Counted from the stretch's first letter, positions 52,048 through 61,118 are shown. The stretch is DNA of 64,000 nucleotides from Pseudomonas entomophila (GCF_018417595.1 NZ_CP070982.1:2443501-2507500), one strand, 5' to 3'. A program made the numbers and translations. The notes: generated from the letters alone by a model not told the origin.

Positions 52048-53484
52048 TCACTGCGCGAGCAGCAGCTCGGCCAGTTGCCTGCCGGCATGGCGCACTTGAG
52101 CAAGGGTCAGGGAGGCATAGCCGAGCACGATCGCCGGCGGCGGTCGCACATCAATGCAGAACCGTTGTAGCGGTTGCAGGTGCAAGCCGACTTCGGCCGC
52201 CCGCTGGCACAGGTGCTCCGTGTCGCTGCCTGTGGGCAGTCGCAGCAGGCAATGCAGGCCGGCATGGTCACCGTGCAGGGTGAACCGCCCGGGTGCGTGC
52301 TGTTGCAGCACGGCGGCCAGGGCGTCGCGGCGTTGTTGGTAGGTGTGGCGGGCGGCGCGCAGGTGGCGCAGCAGGCCGCCGCGCTCGATCAGTCGGGCCA
52401 GGGCCAGCTGTTCGACCACACCGACTGCGCGGCCGGTCAGTTCGATACGGGACAGCAAGGCGGCGCGCCAGGCCTTGGGGACCAGCAGGTAACCGACCCG
52501 CAAGCCGGCGAACAGGGTCTTGTTGAAACAGCCGCAGAAGATCACCCGGTCACCTGGGTCCAGCGCCTTGAGCGCCGGCAATGGGGCGCTGTTGTAGTTG
52601 AACTCGCTGTCGTAGTCGTCCTCGATGACCCAGGCCTGCTCGCGCTGTGCCCAGTCCAGCAACGCCAGGCGCCGCGACACCGGCAGGGTGGCGCCGGTCG
52701 GGGCCTGGTGCGCAGGCGTGAGGTAGAGCAGGCGGGCGCCGCAGCCGGGCAGGGCATCACTGCGCAGCCCGTCGTCATCCACCGGCACTGCCCGCACCTG
52801 TGCACCGGCCTGGCGCAGCAGCGCGGCGGCGGCGGGGTAGCCGGGGTCCTCTACAGCGGCAATGTCGCCTGGGCGCAGGAGCGTGGCGATGACCAGCTCC
52901 AGGCTGTCGCGAATGCCATGGGTGATGATCAGATCATCGGCCGAGCAGGCGATGCCACGGTGCTGGGCCAGATAGCCGGCCAACTGTTCACGCAACGCAG
53001 GCGAGCCTTGCGCCGTGGCGTGGGCGAGTTGATCGGGTGAGGCGCAGTTCAAGGTCTGGGTCAGCAGTTGCGCCCATTGCCGAGGTGGAAACAGCGCGGG
53101 ATCGGGCAGGCGGGCCACGAAAGGCACGCCGGCACGGACCCGGGTTTCCAATGGGGACGGTACGCCGCTGGCCGCGAGTGCTGGCGTGGCGTTGTCCACG
53201 CCGAGCAGATGCTCGGGCACCACGGCGCAGACACGGCTGCCGGAACCGCTGCGCCGTTCGATATAGCCCTCACTGCGCAGACGGTCGAATACCACTTCCA
53301 GTGTGCCGCGCGATAGCCCCCAGCGGGCCGCCAGGGTGCGGCTGGAGGGCAGCGCCGCCCCCGCGAGCAGGCGTCGTTCGAGGATGGCGTCGCGCAACGC
53401 CTGGTAGGCGCCTTGCTGCTTGCCCAGGCCTGGTGTGGAAGGCAGCGGCAGGTCGAGGGGCAGGGCGGTCTTGCCACGAGGCAT
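52048..53484 (-). CDS. MocR-type (GntR-aminotransferase) regulator
   Basis: A 478-residue fusion of an N-terminal GntR winged helix (YQALRDAILERRLLAGAALPSSRTLAARWGLSRGTLEVVFDRL) and a class I aminotransferase-like domain. The PLP lysine is kept in GCFNKTLFAGLRVGYL, and DDYDSEFNY is the usual cofactor segment. MocR proteins sense PLP or amines and often control a neighbouring transporter or enzyme. It is divergent from a Bcr/CflA-type exporter, with a 92-base shared control region that contains the inverted repeat GGTCTA...TAGACC. Confidence 0.93.
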   Translation of the reverse strand: MPRGKTALPLDLPLPSTPGLGKQQGAYQALRDAILERRLLAGAALPSSRTLAARWGLSRGTLEVVFDRLRSEGYIERRSGSGSRVCAVVPEHLLGVDNATPALAASGVPSPLETRVRAGVPFVARLPDPALFPPRQWAQLLTQTLNCASPDQLAHATAQGSPALREQLAGYLAQHRGIACSADDLIITHGIRDSLELVIATLLRPGDIAAVEDPGYPAAAALLRQAGAQVRAVPVDDDGLRSDALPGCGARLLYLTPAHQAPTGATLPVSRRLALLDWAQREQAWVIEDDYDSEFNYNSAPLPALKALDPGDRVIFCGCFNKTLFAGLRVGYLLVPKAWRAALLSRIELTGRAVGVVEQLALARLIERGGLLRHLRAARHTYQQRRDALAAVLQQHAPGRFTLHGDHAGLHCLLRLPTGSDTEHLCQRAAEVGLHLQPLQRFCIDVRPPPAIVLGYASLTLAQVRHAGRQLAELLLAQ

Positions 53485-53487
53485 AGT

Positions 53488-53529
53488 GGTCTACTCATTA
53501 CTGCGCCAAATGGCTCTGAATACTAGACC
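53488..53529. promoter_or_regulatory. Inverted repeat between MocR and MFS genes
   Basis: GGTCTA (53488-53493) and TAGACC (53524-53529) face each other across 30 bases within the only control region shared by the two divergent genes. This is a candidate MocR operator. Confidence 0.45.
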
Positions 53530-53576
53530 GCTTTCGCTCTACGCTGCGAGCATCTTGTGCCTGTGGAGTTGTACCG

Positions 53577-54788
53577 ATGTTCACCCTTCGCCCCCTGACC
53601 CCCTGGGGCTGGTCGTGCCTGCTGCTGGCGTTGGTGTGCCTGCCCCGTGTCGCCCTGGACCTGTACCTGCCGGCCTGGCCGCAGATGGCCCGGGCATTGG
53701 AGGTGCCGCCCGCCCAGGTGCAATTCAGCCTGACCGCCTACATGCTCGGCTACGCCTTGTGCATGCTGCTGGCCGGGCCTTTGTGCGACTTCTGGGGGCG
53801 GCGTCCCCTGTTGCTGGCAGGGCTTGGCCTGTATGGCGTGGCCACCCTGGGCTGCCTGCTGGCGGCAAACCTGCCGAGCCTGTGCGTGGCGCGTTTCTTC
53901 CAGGCCCTGGGCGGCTGTTGCGGCCCCCTGGTGGCCAGGGTGATGGTGCGCGATCGGTTTGCCGCGCACGACCAGGCGCGCCTGCTGGGGCTGCTGTCCA
54001 GCGGCATGGCCATCGCGCCGCTGCTGGCGCCTGTGTTCGGCAGCCTGCTGCTGGAGGTGCTAGGGTGGCGCGGGTTGTTCGGCGGGTTGTTGATGATTGG
54101 CTTGCTGAGCCAGGTGCAGGCGGTTCGTTACCTGCCGGAGACCCGTCCTGCCGATGCGCCACCGCCACGGCTGCGCCACGCCTGGCGCCAGGTGCTGGGC
54201 AGCCGGGTGTTCTGGCGCAGCTCGCTGGTGATCGGTTGCGCCTATTGCAGTTACTTTCCCTTCATCAGTGAATCCTCGTTGCTGCTGCAAACCGGCCTGG
54301 GTTTGTCGCCGCAAGTCTATGGCCTGGTACTGGGCGGGACCGTGGCCGCTTATGCCGTGGGATCTCGTTGCTATGGCCCGTTGCTCCGACGCCTGGGCAA
54401 CGAGCGGGTGATCGCCCTGGGGTGCGCCATCAACCTGGCCGGCAGCGCAGGGCTGCTGGCCCTGCAACTGGCGGGCGCTGGCCTGTGGGCATTGCCCCTG
54501 GCGCTGTTGCCGGTGATGCTTTCGGTGGGGCTGATCATCCCGGCGTGCCAGTGGGCCGTGCTGCAGCCTTTCGCCGCGATTGCCGGCACGGCTTCGGGCG
54601 GGTTCTTCTTCGTGCAGATGTTGCTGACGGCGCTGAGCAGCGCGGTGACCGGCGCATGGTCCGACGGTAGCGCATGGCCGATGGTGGGTATGACGGTGGC
54701 GGCGAGCGCCTTGTTGCCGGGTGTGTTGTGGGTGACTGCGAGCGGACGGCAGGCGCGGACGAAACAGGCGCTGTTGGTGGGGGAATGA
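53577..54788 (+). CDS. MFS drug/metabolite exporter (Bcr/CflA type)
   Basis: A 403-residue twelve-helix major facilitator. The first loop reads ALDLYLPAWPQMARALEVPPAQVQFSLTAYMLGYALCMLLAGPLCDFWGRRPLLLAG, with the motif A region (GPLCDFWGRRP) typical of proton-coupled exporters of the Bcr/CflA (DHA1) group. Motif C-like glycine-rich stretches follow (LLSSGMAIAPLLAPVFG). The start ATG 53577 has GGAG eight bases upstream. It is the probable target of the divergent MocR regulator. Substrate unknown. Confidence 0.92.
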   Translation: MFTLRPLTPWGWSCLLLALVCLPRVALDLYLPAWPQMARALEVPPAQVQFSLTAYMLGYALCMLLAGPLCDFWGRRPLLLAGLGLYGVATLGCLLAANLPSLCVARFFQALGGCCGPLVARVMVRDRFAAHDQARLLGLLSSGMAIAPLLAPVFGSLLLEVLGWRGLFGGLLMIGLLSQVQAVRYLPETRPADAPPPRLRHAWRQVLGSRVFWRSSLVIGCAYCSYFPFISESSLLLQTGLGLSPQVYGLVLGGTVAAYAVGSRCYGPLLRRLGNERVIALGCAINLAGSAGLLALQLAGAGLWALPLALLPVMLSVGLIIPACQWAVLQPFAAIAGTASGGFFFVQMLLTALSSAVTGAWSDGSAWPMVGMTVAASALLPGVLWVTASGRQARTKQALLVGE

Positions 54789-54837
54789 GACCAGGTCTTC
54801 AAGGTGTTCGATGGCAAGGTTGTAGCGCCTAGGAGAT

Positions 54838-54954
54838 CGAGCGCCGCCCGTGCGGCGCATCGCGGATGAATCCGCTCCTACAAGTTTGTTTCGGGCCAGT
54901 ACAGGTGCGGCACATTGCAATCGATGTAGGAGCGGATTCATCCGCGATGCGCCG
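54838..54954. repeat. Inverted pair of REP elements
   Basis: ATCGAGCGCCGCCCGTGCGG... (from 54838) and a facing copy TGTAGGAGCGGATTCATCCG (from 54926) lie between two convergent genes. Confidence 0.8.
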
Positions 54955-54966
54955 GTGCCAGCCCCA

Positions 54967-55755
54967 TCATTCCCGGTCGCAACCAGCCGGTACCGGCCAT
55001 GAAAACGTCGGGCGCTGGTCCTTCACCGCCTCGGGCACGTCGATCGGTGCTTCGCTCGGCCCCAGCAGCGCCTCGATCTCATGCACACTGCGCAGGTAGG
55101 GTGTCAGGTCAGTGCCCAGCCCAGCCTGGTGTGGGATCCACCAGGCAATGACCTGCGGCTGCCCGGCGTCATCTTCGGTCAGCAGCACCTTCCAGAACAC
55201 TTCCGGTGTGGCGATGCCATGGCTCTGGGCGAAGTAGTCGTTGTTCAGCGCCTCGCCTTCATGGCCGAACACCACGCCACCGATAACCTTGATTGGTTGC
55301 CGGTCTCGAAAACATTCGCTGAGCAGCTCGGTCTGGTACCAGGTCTGGCTGTTGTGCGATGCCAGTTGCGGGACGATGTTGCTCATCAGGTTGGAGGCAT
55401 CCATCGCCGCGCGGTCGTCATCGAAGTGGTTGTTGGCCGCCAGGTGGCCACGGTGGAAACCCTTGGGCAGCGAGTAGGCCTTGGCCGAGTGCTGGCCCAC
55501 GCAGCCTGGGGGCAGGTCGCGGTCGATGCGGAAGTTGTCCTTGCGCTCCAGGTGGCCCTCGTCCCGCTCGAGGGTGAAGGTGAAGCGGTGGGGCTCGCCA
55601 CGCTGGCAGTCGTACCAGAGCTGGAAGCGGCCGCGGTCGAGCAGGGTGAGCTCGGCGGGTGGGGTGGGGAGCGTCTCGGGTGGGGTGGGGGACGGTAGCC
55701 GAGGGACGCAGGAAGTCAGGGTGAGGACGAACAGCAGGAACAGCAAACGGCGCAT
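54967..55755 (-). CDS. DNA/RNA non-specific endonuclease lipoprotein
   Basis: A 262-residue protein with a lipoprotein signal (MRRLLFLLFVLTLTSC) and a His-Me finger nuclease fold. The motif reads GFHRGHLAANNHFDDD, matching the D/H-R-G-H core with the general-base His, and LMSNIVPQLASHNSQTWYQTE supplies the metal-binding Asn region. KVIGGVVFG is also typical. Secreted nucleases of this type degrade extracellular nucleic acid; lipidation would hold it at the outer membrane. Standing alone, with no immunity gene beside it, it is not an obvious toxin. Confidence 0.9.
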   Translation of the reverse strand: MRRLLFLLFVLTLTSCVPRLPSPTPPETLPTPPAELTLLDRGRFQLWYDCQRGEPHRFTFTLERDEGHLERKDNFRIDRDLPPGCVGQHSAKAYSLPKGFHRGHLAANNHFDDDRAAMDASNLMSNIVPQLASHNSQTWYQTELLSECFRDRQPIKVIGGVVFGHEGEALNNDYFAQSHGIATPEVFWKVLLTEDDAGQPQVIAWWIPHQAGLGTDLTPYLRSVHEIEALLGPSEAPIDVPEAVKDQRPTFSWPVPAGCDRE

Positions 55756-55878
55756 GGCGCGTCATCCTTGGGCGAACAACGAAGGCGCGCTTGCTCCGCG
55801 AGGAAACACCTTGCGGAACAAGCAGTTGGGCGCATTCTAACGATCTGCGCCCAACGCTTCACTCATCCATGAGCGCGA

Positions 55879-55926
55879 GCCTGGCACCCGCTTGGCGGGT
55901 GATCGCGGCTGAAGCCGCTCCTACGG
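55879..55926. repeat. REP-like element
   Basis: CCTGGCACCCGCTTGGCGGG followed by TGATCGCGGCTGAAGCCGCT; nearly the same sequence appears at 63795-63839. Confidence 0.7.
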
Positions 55927-55938
55927 GGTTGCATGGGT

Positions 55939-58092
55939 TCAGAAACGCACGTCCATCGCTAGCTCGAAGGTGCGTGGCGCGCCCATGTAGTACTGGGTGC
56001 CGTAGGCCTGCTTGGCATACACCTCGTCGGTGAGGTTGCGTACCCGCCCGGTCAGGGTGGTGTGCTCGTCCAGGCGGTAGCGGGCAAAGGCGCCGAACAG
56101 GGTGTAGGCCGGGGCCTTGAGGGTATTGGCGTTGTCGGCGTACACCGAGTCGACGTAGCGCGCGTCCACGCCGGCCGACCAGGCCGGGGTGAAGCTGTAG
56201 GTCAACCACAGGTTGCCGACATTGGCCGGCACGTTGACCGGCGCATTGCCCTTGCGCGACACCGACACGCCATTGACCGCTTCGTTGAACGCATCGTATT
56301 GCGCATCGACGTAGGCGTAGTTGGCTTCGGCGAGCAGCTTCGGGGTGACTTGCAGGCGCCCGGACAGTTCGATGCCGCGGGAGGTCTGCTGGCCCGCCTG
56401 GACCGTGAGGTTGGGGTTGCTGGAATCGCGCACGGCGAAGTCCTTGCGCACGATCTGGTACACCGCCACGGTCGCTGCGCCGCGCCCATCGAGGAAGTCG
56501 AACTTGCTGCCGGCTTCCCACTGTTCGCCCTTGGACAGGTCGAACAACCCCACGTTGGAGTAAGTGGCCGCGGCCAGCGAGCCGGCCGGCAGGTCGGCGG
56601 CGGTGCTGTATTGCACATAGACGCTGGCCGATGGGGTCAGTGCGTAGGTCAGGCCGAGCCGCCCGGACAACGGCTCCCAGCGCCGCTCGAAGTAGGCGGG
56701 CGATGTGGGGCTGACGGCACCGTAGTTGTTCACCTCCATGTCCAGGTAGTCGTAGCGCAGGGCCGTGAGCAGGGCCAGGCGATCGGTCAGCTCCAGGCGG
56801 TTCTCGGCGAACACGGCACGGTTGATGACTTCGTGGTGACGCTGGCGGGTGAGGCCACGGTTCACGCCGGGGATGGCGTCGAAGCTGCCGGGGTCGAAAT
56901 GGTCCGGGTCGACCACGTCGCTCCAACTGCTGGAGGTGGGGTAGAGGTCCTGACGCATGCGTGACCAGTCCAGGCCCATGGCCCACTGGGTCGGCAGGCC
57001 GAAAACGCTGTTGTCGTGGCGCAACTCGACACGGTCACCGAGCACGCTCTGGGCGTGGCGTTGCAGGTAGGGGCTGGCGCGCACCACGTTGCCCGCGCTG
57101 TTGTAGCGATAGTTCTCGACGTTGCGGTAATCGCGCTCGGCTTTGTAGTGGTACAGGGTGTTGTGCACGCTGGTGCTGTCGCTGAACTGGTAGTCGAGCA
57201 TCGAGCGCAGCCAGCGCACCCGTTGTTCGTAGCGGCCGTCGGCGACGTTGTAGTTTTCGAAGCGGCGGCTGTTGTCGATCTTCATGGTGCTGCGCCCGGG
57301 CAGGATCGGCGAGCCCCAGTATGGGCTGTCTTCCTTGTCCTCCTGGTACTCCACGGCGAAGGTGTGGGTGAGATCGGGAGTGAGGTCGCTGAGCACGGAG
57401 AAGGCCAGGCTGTCGGTCTTGCGCTGGTTGCGGTCGATATAGCCGTTGCCCTGGCTGCGACTGAAGTCCAGGCGGGCGAAGTGGCGGGCGTCGGCGGGGT
57501 TGCTGGCCAGGGCCTGGTTGATGCCGAAGGCGTACTCGGCGTCGTCGTAGCTGCCATAGCGGATACGCCCGTCGACGGTCTGCTGGTCGCGGCTGGCCAG
57601 CTTGGTGATGTAGTTGATCGAACCGCCCACGGAGCCGGCGCCATGCAGGAACGACGACGGGCCTCCCAGCAGCTCGACACGGTCGATCACCCAGGCGTCG
57701 ACCGGGCGGGTGGCGCTGCTGTAGCCCAGGTTGATGCCGTTGTAGAGCTGGGTCACCTGGCTCTGGGTGAAGCCGCGGTAGGTGACGAAACCACCGTAGC
57801 CCGGGTTGGCCGAGGCATTGACGCCGGTCATGGCGTTGATCACGTCCTGGGTATCCTTGGCGTCGCGCTGCTCGATCACCCGGCGGTCGGAGACGCTCAC
57901 CGAGGCGGGGGTTTCCCGGGCGGTCAAGCCAAGGCGCGAGCCGGTGCGGATCGGTTCGTCCAGTTGCACGCCCGAGGGGGCTTCGCGCTGGCCGTCGACG
58001 GTGGTGGCAGAGAGCTCGACGGGCGCGTTTTGCGCCCAGGCACAGGTGCAGGTGGCGCCCATCAGGAGCACCAGGGAGGTGTTGCGGATCAT
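55939..58092 (-). CDS. TonB-dependent outer-membrane receptor
   Basis: A 717-residue ligand-gated channel powered by TonB. The start is ATG 58092 (MIRNTSLVLLMGATCTCAWA, signal peptide); a TTG six codons upstream is less likely. The plug domain (from about 55) reads TPASVSVSDRRVIEQRDAKDTQDVINAMTGVNAS, the siderophore-receptor pattern. A 22-strand barrel follows, ending in FELAMDVRF with terminal Phe. The ligand is not known. It lies 79 bases downstream of a DUF2946 gene, a combination often seen with metal (copper) uptake, so copper rather than ferric siderophore is possible. Confidence 0.92.
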   Translation of the reverse strand: MIRNTSLVLLMGATCTCAWAQNAPVELSATTVDGQREAPSGVQLDEPIRTGSRLGLTARETPASVSVSDRRVIEQRDAKDTQDVINAMTGVNASANPGYGGFVTYRGFTQSQVTQLYNGINLGYSSATRPVDAWVIDRVELLGGPSSFLHGAGSVGGSINYITKLASRDQQTVDGRIRYGSYDDAEYAFGINQALASNPADARHFARLDFSRSQGNGYIDRNQRKTDSLAFSVLSDLTPDLTHTFAVEYQEDKEDSPYWGSPILPGRSTMKIDNSRRFENYNVADGRYEQRVRWLRSMLDYQFSDSTSVHNTLYHYKAERDYRNVENYRYNSAGNVVRASPYLQRHAQSVLGDRVELRHDNSVFGLPTQWAMGLDWSRMRQDLYPTSSSWSDVVDPDHFDPGSFDAIPGVNRGLTRQRHHEVINRAVFAENRLELTDRLALLTALRYDYLDMEVNNYGAVSPTSPAYFERRWEPLSGRLGLTYALTPSASVYVQYSTAADLPAGSLAAATYSNVGLFDLSKGEQWEAGSKFDFLDGRGAATVAVYQIVRKDFAVRDSSNPNLTVQAGQQTSRGIELSGRLQVTPKLLAEANYAYVDAQYDAFNEAVNGVSVSRKGNAPVNVPANVGNLWLTYSFTPAWSAGVDARYVDSVYADNANTLKAPAYTLFGAFARYRLDEHTTLTGRVRNLTDEVYAKQAYGTQYYMGAPRTFELAMDVRF

Positions 58093-58171
58093 GTTGTGTT
58101 TTCCACGCAAGGGTCATGGCAGGGCCTGACCGCCTTGGCGAACAGGCACGCACGGGCGCGCCGGCCAAGGG

Positions 58172-58579
58172 TCAGGCGAACGGTTCGGTTGCGGGGAAAA
58201 GACGAGGGGAGGCGCGGGGATTGATGGCGTGGCGCAGGTAACGTGGCGGGGGCTGCGCCCAGCTGCGCACGACAATCGGGGAGGGGGCGTGGCCCTGGAT
58301 GTCGGTGAACGACCAACCACTGCTGGCCAACGGCACCGCAAGGGCAAACGAGGAGCACACCGGGCAGTCGAGCTGCGCCATGTGCTGGTCGCCCCCGGCA
58401 CCGTCCAGGTCGATGGCCGAACCGTGCTCGCTGTCCAGCGAGCAGAAGCCACCTTCGAGGCCGGCCAGGCGCAAGCCACTCATCTGGCCGTGGTGCATGC
58501 CGCACAGCAATAAGCTGAACAGGACGCTGGCATACAGCGCCCAGGCGGTCAGCGAACGTGTCCGACGGGTGGTTTTCAT
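58172..58579 (-). CDS. DUF2946-type small membrane protein (metal-related)
   Basis: A 135-residue protein with an N-terminal membrane segment (ALYASVLFSLLLCGMHHGQMSG), a His/Met cluster (MHHGQM) beside it, and CPVC in the second half, the DUF2946 pattern. The His/Met and CxxC residues could bind copper. It is followed on the same strand by the TonB receptor gene and probably forms an operon with it. Confidence 0.82.
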   Translation of the reverse strand: MKTTRRTRSLTAWALYASVLFSLLLCGMHHGQMSGLRLAGLEGGFCSLDSEHGSAIDLDGAGGDQHMAQLDCPVCSSFALAVPLASSGWSFTDIQGHAPSPIVVRSWAQPPPRYLRHAINPRASPRLFPATEPFA

Positions 58580-58683
58580 GGCGGCGAATCTACCATCCGG
58601 ATGGATGGCGTGCTTCGCGCCCTGCTGTGGCGGATTGTCGCAGCGAGGCTTGGGCCAGGCCCAGGCCTCGGCCGCTCAAGGTG

Positions 58684-59001
58684 TCATTGGCTGACCGAAG
58701 TGTCATCCTGCGACAACAGCGCCTTTGCCAGTTCCTCGTCGCTGATCTGCAACCCTGGGTTGTCATGGCGAGCCTGCGCCAGTGCCGACTCCAGGTAGGC
58801 GCCACGAATCGCGCCGCCACTGGCAACGAAGGCCGACAGCTCGTCACGGGCCGGAATGATGCGTTTATCGTCCTTGAAGGTGGAGTACAACGAGGCGGAG
58901 ATCCCCGCCGAGGTGGCGACGTCACCGGCATCGACGCGGGCCAGGGCGGCGCCAGCGGGTAGCAGGAGCAGCAGCGATGAAGCGAGCAGTAAGGGGCGCA
59001 T
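58684..59001 (-). CDS. DUF2388 family small exported protein
   Basis: A 105-residue protein with a Sec signal (MRPLLLASSLLLLLPAGAALA) and the DUF2388 pattern: TSAGISASLYSTFKDDKRIIPARDELSAFVASGGAIRGAYLESALAQAR, then LQISDEELAKALLS. Start at ATG 59001 with a strong GGAGGA site. Function unknown; the family is largely limited to Pseudomonas relatives. Confidence 0.85.
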   Translation of the reverse strand: MRPLLLASSLLLLLPAGAALARVDAGDVATSAGISASLYSTFKDDKRIIPARDELSAFVASGGAIRGAYLESALAQARHDNPGLQISDEELAKALLSQDDTSVSQ

Positions 59002-59106
59002 GGCGAGTCCTCCGGAAGGTGAGGCCAATGGGAGTTACTGCATGATGTTAAGAGCGGTGGGGCGGGGTGGGAGTTCCGTGGCACGGATGCGCGGATGAAG
59101 CGGCTT

Positions 59107-59136
59107 GCGCAACAGGCACCGCAGTGCCTGTTGCGC
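59107..59136. repeat. Perfect 13-bp hairpin
   Basis: GCGCAACAGGCAC-CGCA-GTGCCTGTTGCGC lies in the 254-base gap 59002-59255, which also contains REP-like GGCGCCAGCCTTGCTGGCGA. It may end transcription of the aldolase/DHDPS operon. Confidence 0.65.
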
Positions 59137-59255
59137 GGGTAAACCCGCTCCTACAGGTTGCGCGCGGAACCTGAGCGCCACTGCAAACCTGTAGGCGCCA
59201 GCCTTGCTGGCGAACACCGGCAAGGCCGGTGCCTTTGTTGCGGAGGTTGGCTGGA

Positions 59256-60149
59256 TCAGCGCGTGATGTTCAACCCATCGAGCAGGGCCAGCAGCTTCGT
59301 TTTGCCTGCTTCATCCAACCCGAACACCGGCCGCCGAGGCTCGCCGACCGGCAACCCGGTCAATGCCAGGCCGGCCTTGATGGTGGCCGGCAAGCCGCCC
59401 TTGAGGATGAAGTCCAGCAGTGGCAGCTGACGGTAGAACAACGCCCTGGCCTGCTCCAGATCACCGGCCAGCACCGCCTGGTACAGCCGCTGGTTGAGCG
59501 CGGGAATCAGGTTGGCCGCCGCCGTGCACCACCCCGTGGCACCCGCGACGAAGGCCTCCAGCGCCAGCGGGTTGCAGCCGTTGTAGAACGGCACCTGCCC
59601 CTCGCCGAGCACCTGCAGCTTGTGCATGCGCTGGATGTCGCCGGTGCTCTCCTTGACCATGGTCACGTTGTCCACCTCGCGCACGATGCGCAGGATCAGT
59701 TCCACGGGCATGTCGGTACCGCTGGTGGCGGGGTTGTTGTAGAGCATGATCGGCAGGTCGATGGCCGCGCCGATGGCCCGGTAGTGCTGCACGATCTCGG
59801 CTTCGCTGAGCTTCCAGTACGCCGACGGCAGCACCATCACCGCATCGGCGCCGTGCTGCTGGGCGAAGCGCGCGCGGCGGATGGCGCCGGCCGTCGTCAG
59901 GTCGGAGACGCTGACGATGCTGGGCACGCGCCCGGCGATGCGTTCGAGGCTGTACTGGGCGACCTGCTGCCATTCGCTGTCGCTCAGGTAGGCGCCTTCG
60001 CCGGTGCTGCCCAAGGGCGCGATGGCCTGCACGTCGCCTGCGATCAGGCGGTCGATGGACTGGCCCAGGGCGGGCAGGTCGAGCTGCTCGCCGTCCTGGC
60101 TGAACGGGGTGATGGTGTAGCCGATGATGCCGTGGAATCGAGTGGTCAT
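59256..60149 (-). CDS. Dihydrodipicolinate synthase-family aldolase/dehydratase
   Basis: A 297-residue Schiff-base TIM-barrel enzyme. The active lysine is in NVTMVKESTGDIQRM and the tyrosine in LPIMLYNNPATSGTDMP. GSTGEGAYLSDSE near the N-terminus is the family phosphate/carboxylate loop. True DapA usually lies elsewhere; this one sits with a class II aldolase gene and a regulator, so it more likely acts in sugar-acid or 2-keto-acid breakdown (KDG aldolase or dehydratase type). Start at ATG 60149 with GGAGAT. The aldolase gene ends 33 bases upstream. Confidence 0.9.
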   Translation of the reverse strand: MTTRFHGIIGYTITPFSQDGEQLDLPALGQSIDRLIAGDVQAIAPLGSTGEGAYLSDSEWQQVAQYSLERIAGRVPSIVSVSDLTTAGAIRRARFAQQHGADAVMVLPSAYWKLSEAEIVQHYRAIGAAIDLPIMLYNNPATSGTDMPVELILRIVREVDNVTMVKESTGDIQRMHKLQVLGEGQVPFYNGCNPLALEAFVAGATGWCTAAANLIPALNQRLYQAVLAGDLEQARALFYRQLPLLDFILKGGLPATIKAGLALTGLPVGEPRRPVFGLDEAGKTKLLALLDGLNITR

Positions 60150-60182
60150 TCTGGATATCTCCGCAAGCAAGGCAAAAGAGGG

Positions 60183-60965
60183 TCAGGCAAGGCAGTCGGC
60201 GTGCTGGCGCAGGCACTGCCGGGCGAAGTAGTTGAAGGCCGCGCCGTGGCGCTTGGGCCGGTCGATCCAGTCATGGGCGTCACGGCCCAGCGCCGGGTCG
60301 ATCGGTTTGACGGTTCCGGCGGCCATCGCCAGCAATTGCAAACGCGCAGCGCGCTCGATCAGTTGGGCATAGACGCAGGCCTGCTCGATGCTGGTGCCGG
60401 TGGACAGCTGGCCGTGGTGCGACAGCAGGATCGCGCGCTTGTCGCCCAGGGCGTTGCTGATGATCTCGCCTTCCTCGTTGCCCACCGGCACGCCGGGCCA
60501 GGCTTCGAGGAACGCGCAGTCTTCGTACAGCGGGCACAGGTCCATGTGCGAGACCACCAGGGGGACTTCGAGCATCGACAACGCGGCGACGTGGGTGGGG
60601 TGGGTGTGGATGATGCAGTTGACGTCCGGGCGGGCGCGGTACACCCAGCTATGGAAGCGGTTGGCCGGGTTGGGCATGCCTTCGCCTTCGAGCACCTCGA
60701 GGTCTTCGTTGACCAGCAGCAGGTTGCTGGCGCTGATCTCGTCGAAACCCAGGCCCAGTTGCTGGGTGTAGAAGGTGCCCGGTTGCGGGCCGCGGGCGCT
60801 GATCTGCCCGGCCAGGCCCGAGTCGTGGCCATGTTCGAAGAGAATTCGGCAGGTCAGGGCCAGCTTTTCGCGCACGGTCCACGTATTATCCGCAAGCGAG
60901 CCTTGCATCTGTTTCAGTGCTTTTTGCACCAGCTGGTCTTTGCTGAGTGTCAGGGTATTGGCCAT
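60183..60965 (-). CDS. Class II aldolase/adducin-family protein
   Basis: A 260-residue zinc aldolase-like protein: LALTCRILFEHGHDSGLAGQISARGP, then CIIHTHPTHVAALSMLEVPL with the metal-binding histidines, and AILLSHHGQLSTGTSIEQACVYAQLIERAARLQLLA. It could be a fuculose-type aldolase, a dehydratase or a decarboxylase. It is the first gene of the minus-strand operon with the DHDPS-like enzyme and is divergent from the XRE-cupin regulator. Confidence 0.92.
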   Translation of the reverse strand: MANTLTLSKDQLVQKALKQMQGSLADNTWTVREKLALTCRILFEHGHDSGLAGQISARGPQPGTFYTQQLGLGFDEISASNLLLVNEDLEVLEGEGMPNPANRFHSWVYRARPDVNCIIHTHPTHVAALSMLEVPLVVSHMDLCPLYEDCAFLEAWPGVPVGNEEGEIISNALGDKRAILLSHHGQLSTGTSIEQACVYAQLIERAARLQLLAMAAGTVKPIDPALGRDAHDWIDRPKRHGAAFNYFARQCLRQHADCLA

Positions 60966-61048
60966 GGGGGTCTATCCTCTGTGGCGTGACGGTGGATGTC
61001 ATGGCTGGCTCGCCCCTTTGCTTTCGACGGTGGAGGGGCGATCAACTA

Positions 61049-61085
61049 ATGACACAAATAATCCTATATGACACAAAGTGTCATA
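61049..61085. promoter_or_regulatory. Operator of the XRE-cupin regulator
   Basis: TATGACAC-AAA-GTGTCATA (61067-61085) is a perfect palindrome, and ATGACACAAA occurs as a direct repeat at 61049 and 61068, 19 bases apart. It lies in the divergent region between the aldolase operon and the regulator, so both can be controlled from it. Confidence 0.7.
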
Positions 61086-61118
61086 AGCAAGTGCGTTTGT
61101 TCGGGAAACCCGCGTCAC

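Noticed and set aside
54838..54954. Repeated palindromes as a CRISPR array
   Set aside because: The copies come in inverted pairs with no regular spacers and recur singly elsewhere, so they are REP elements.
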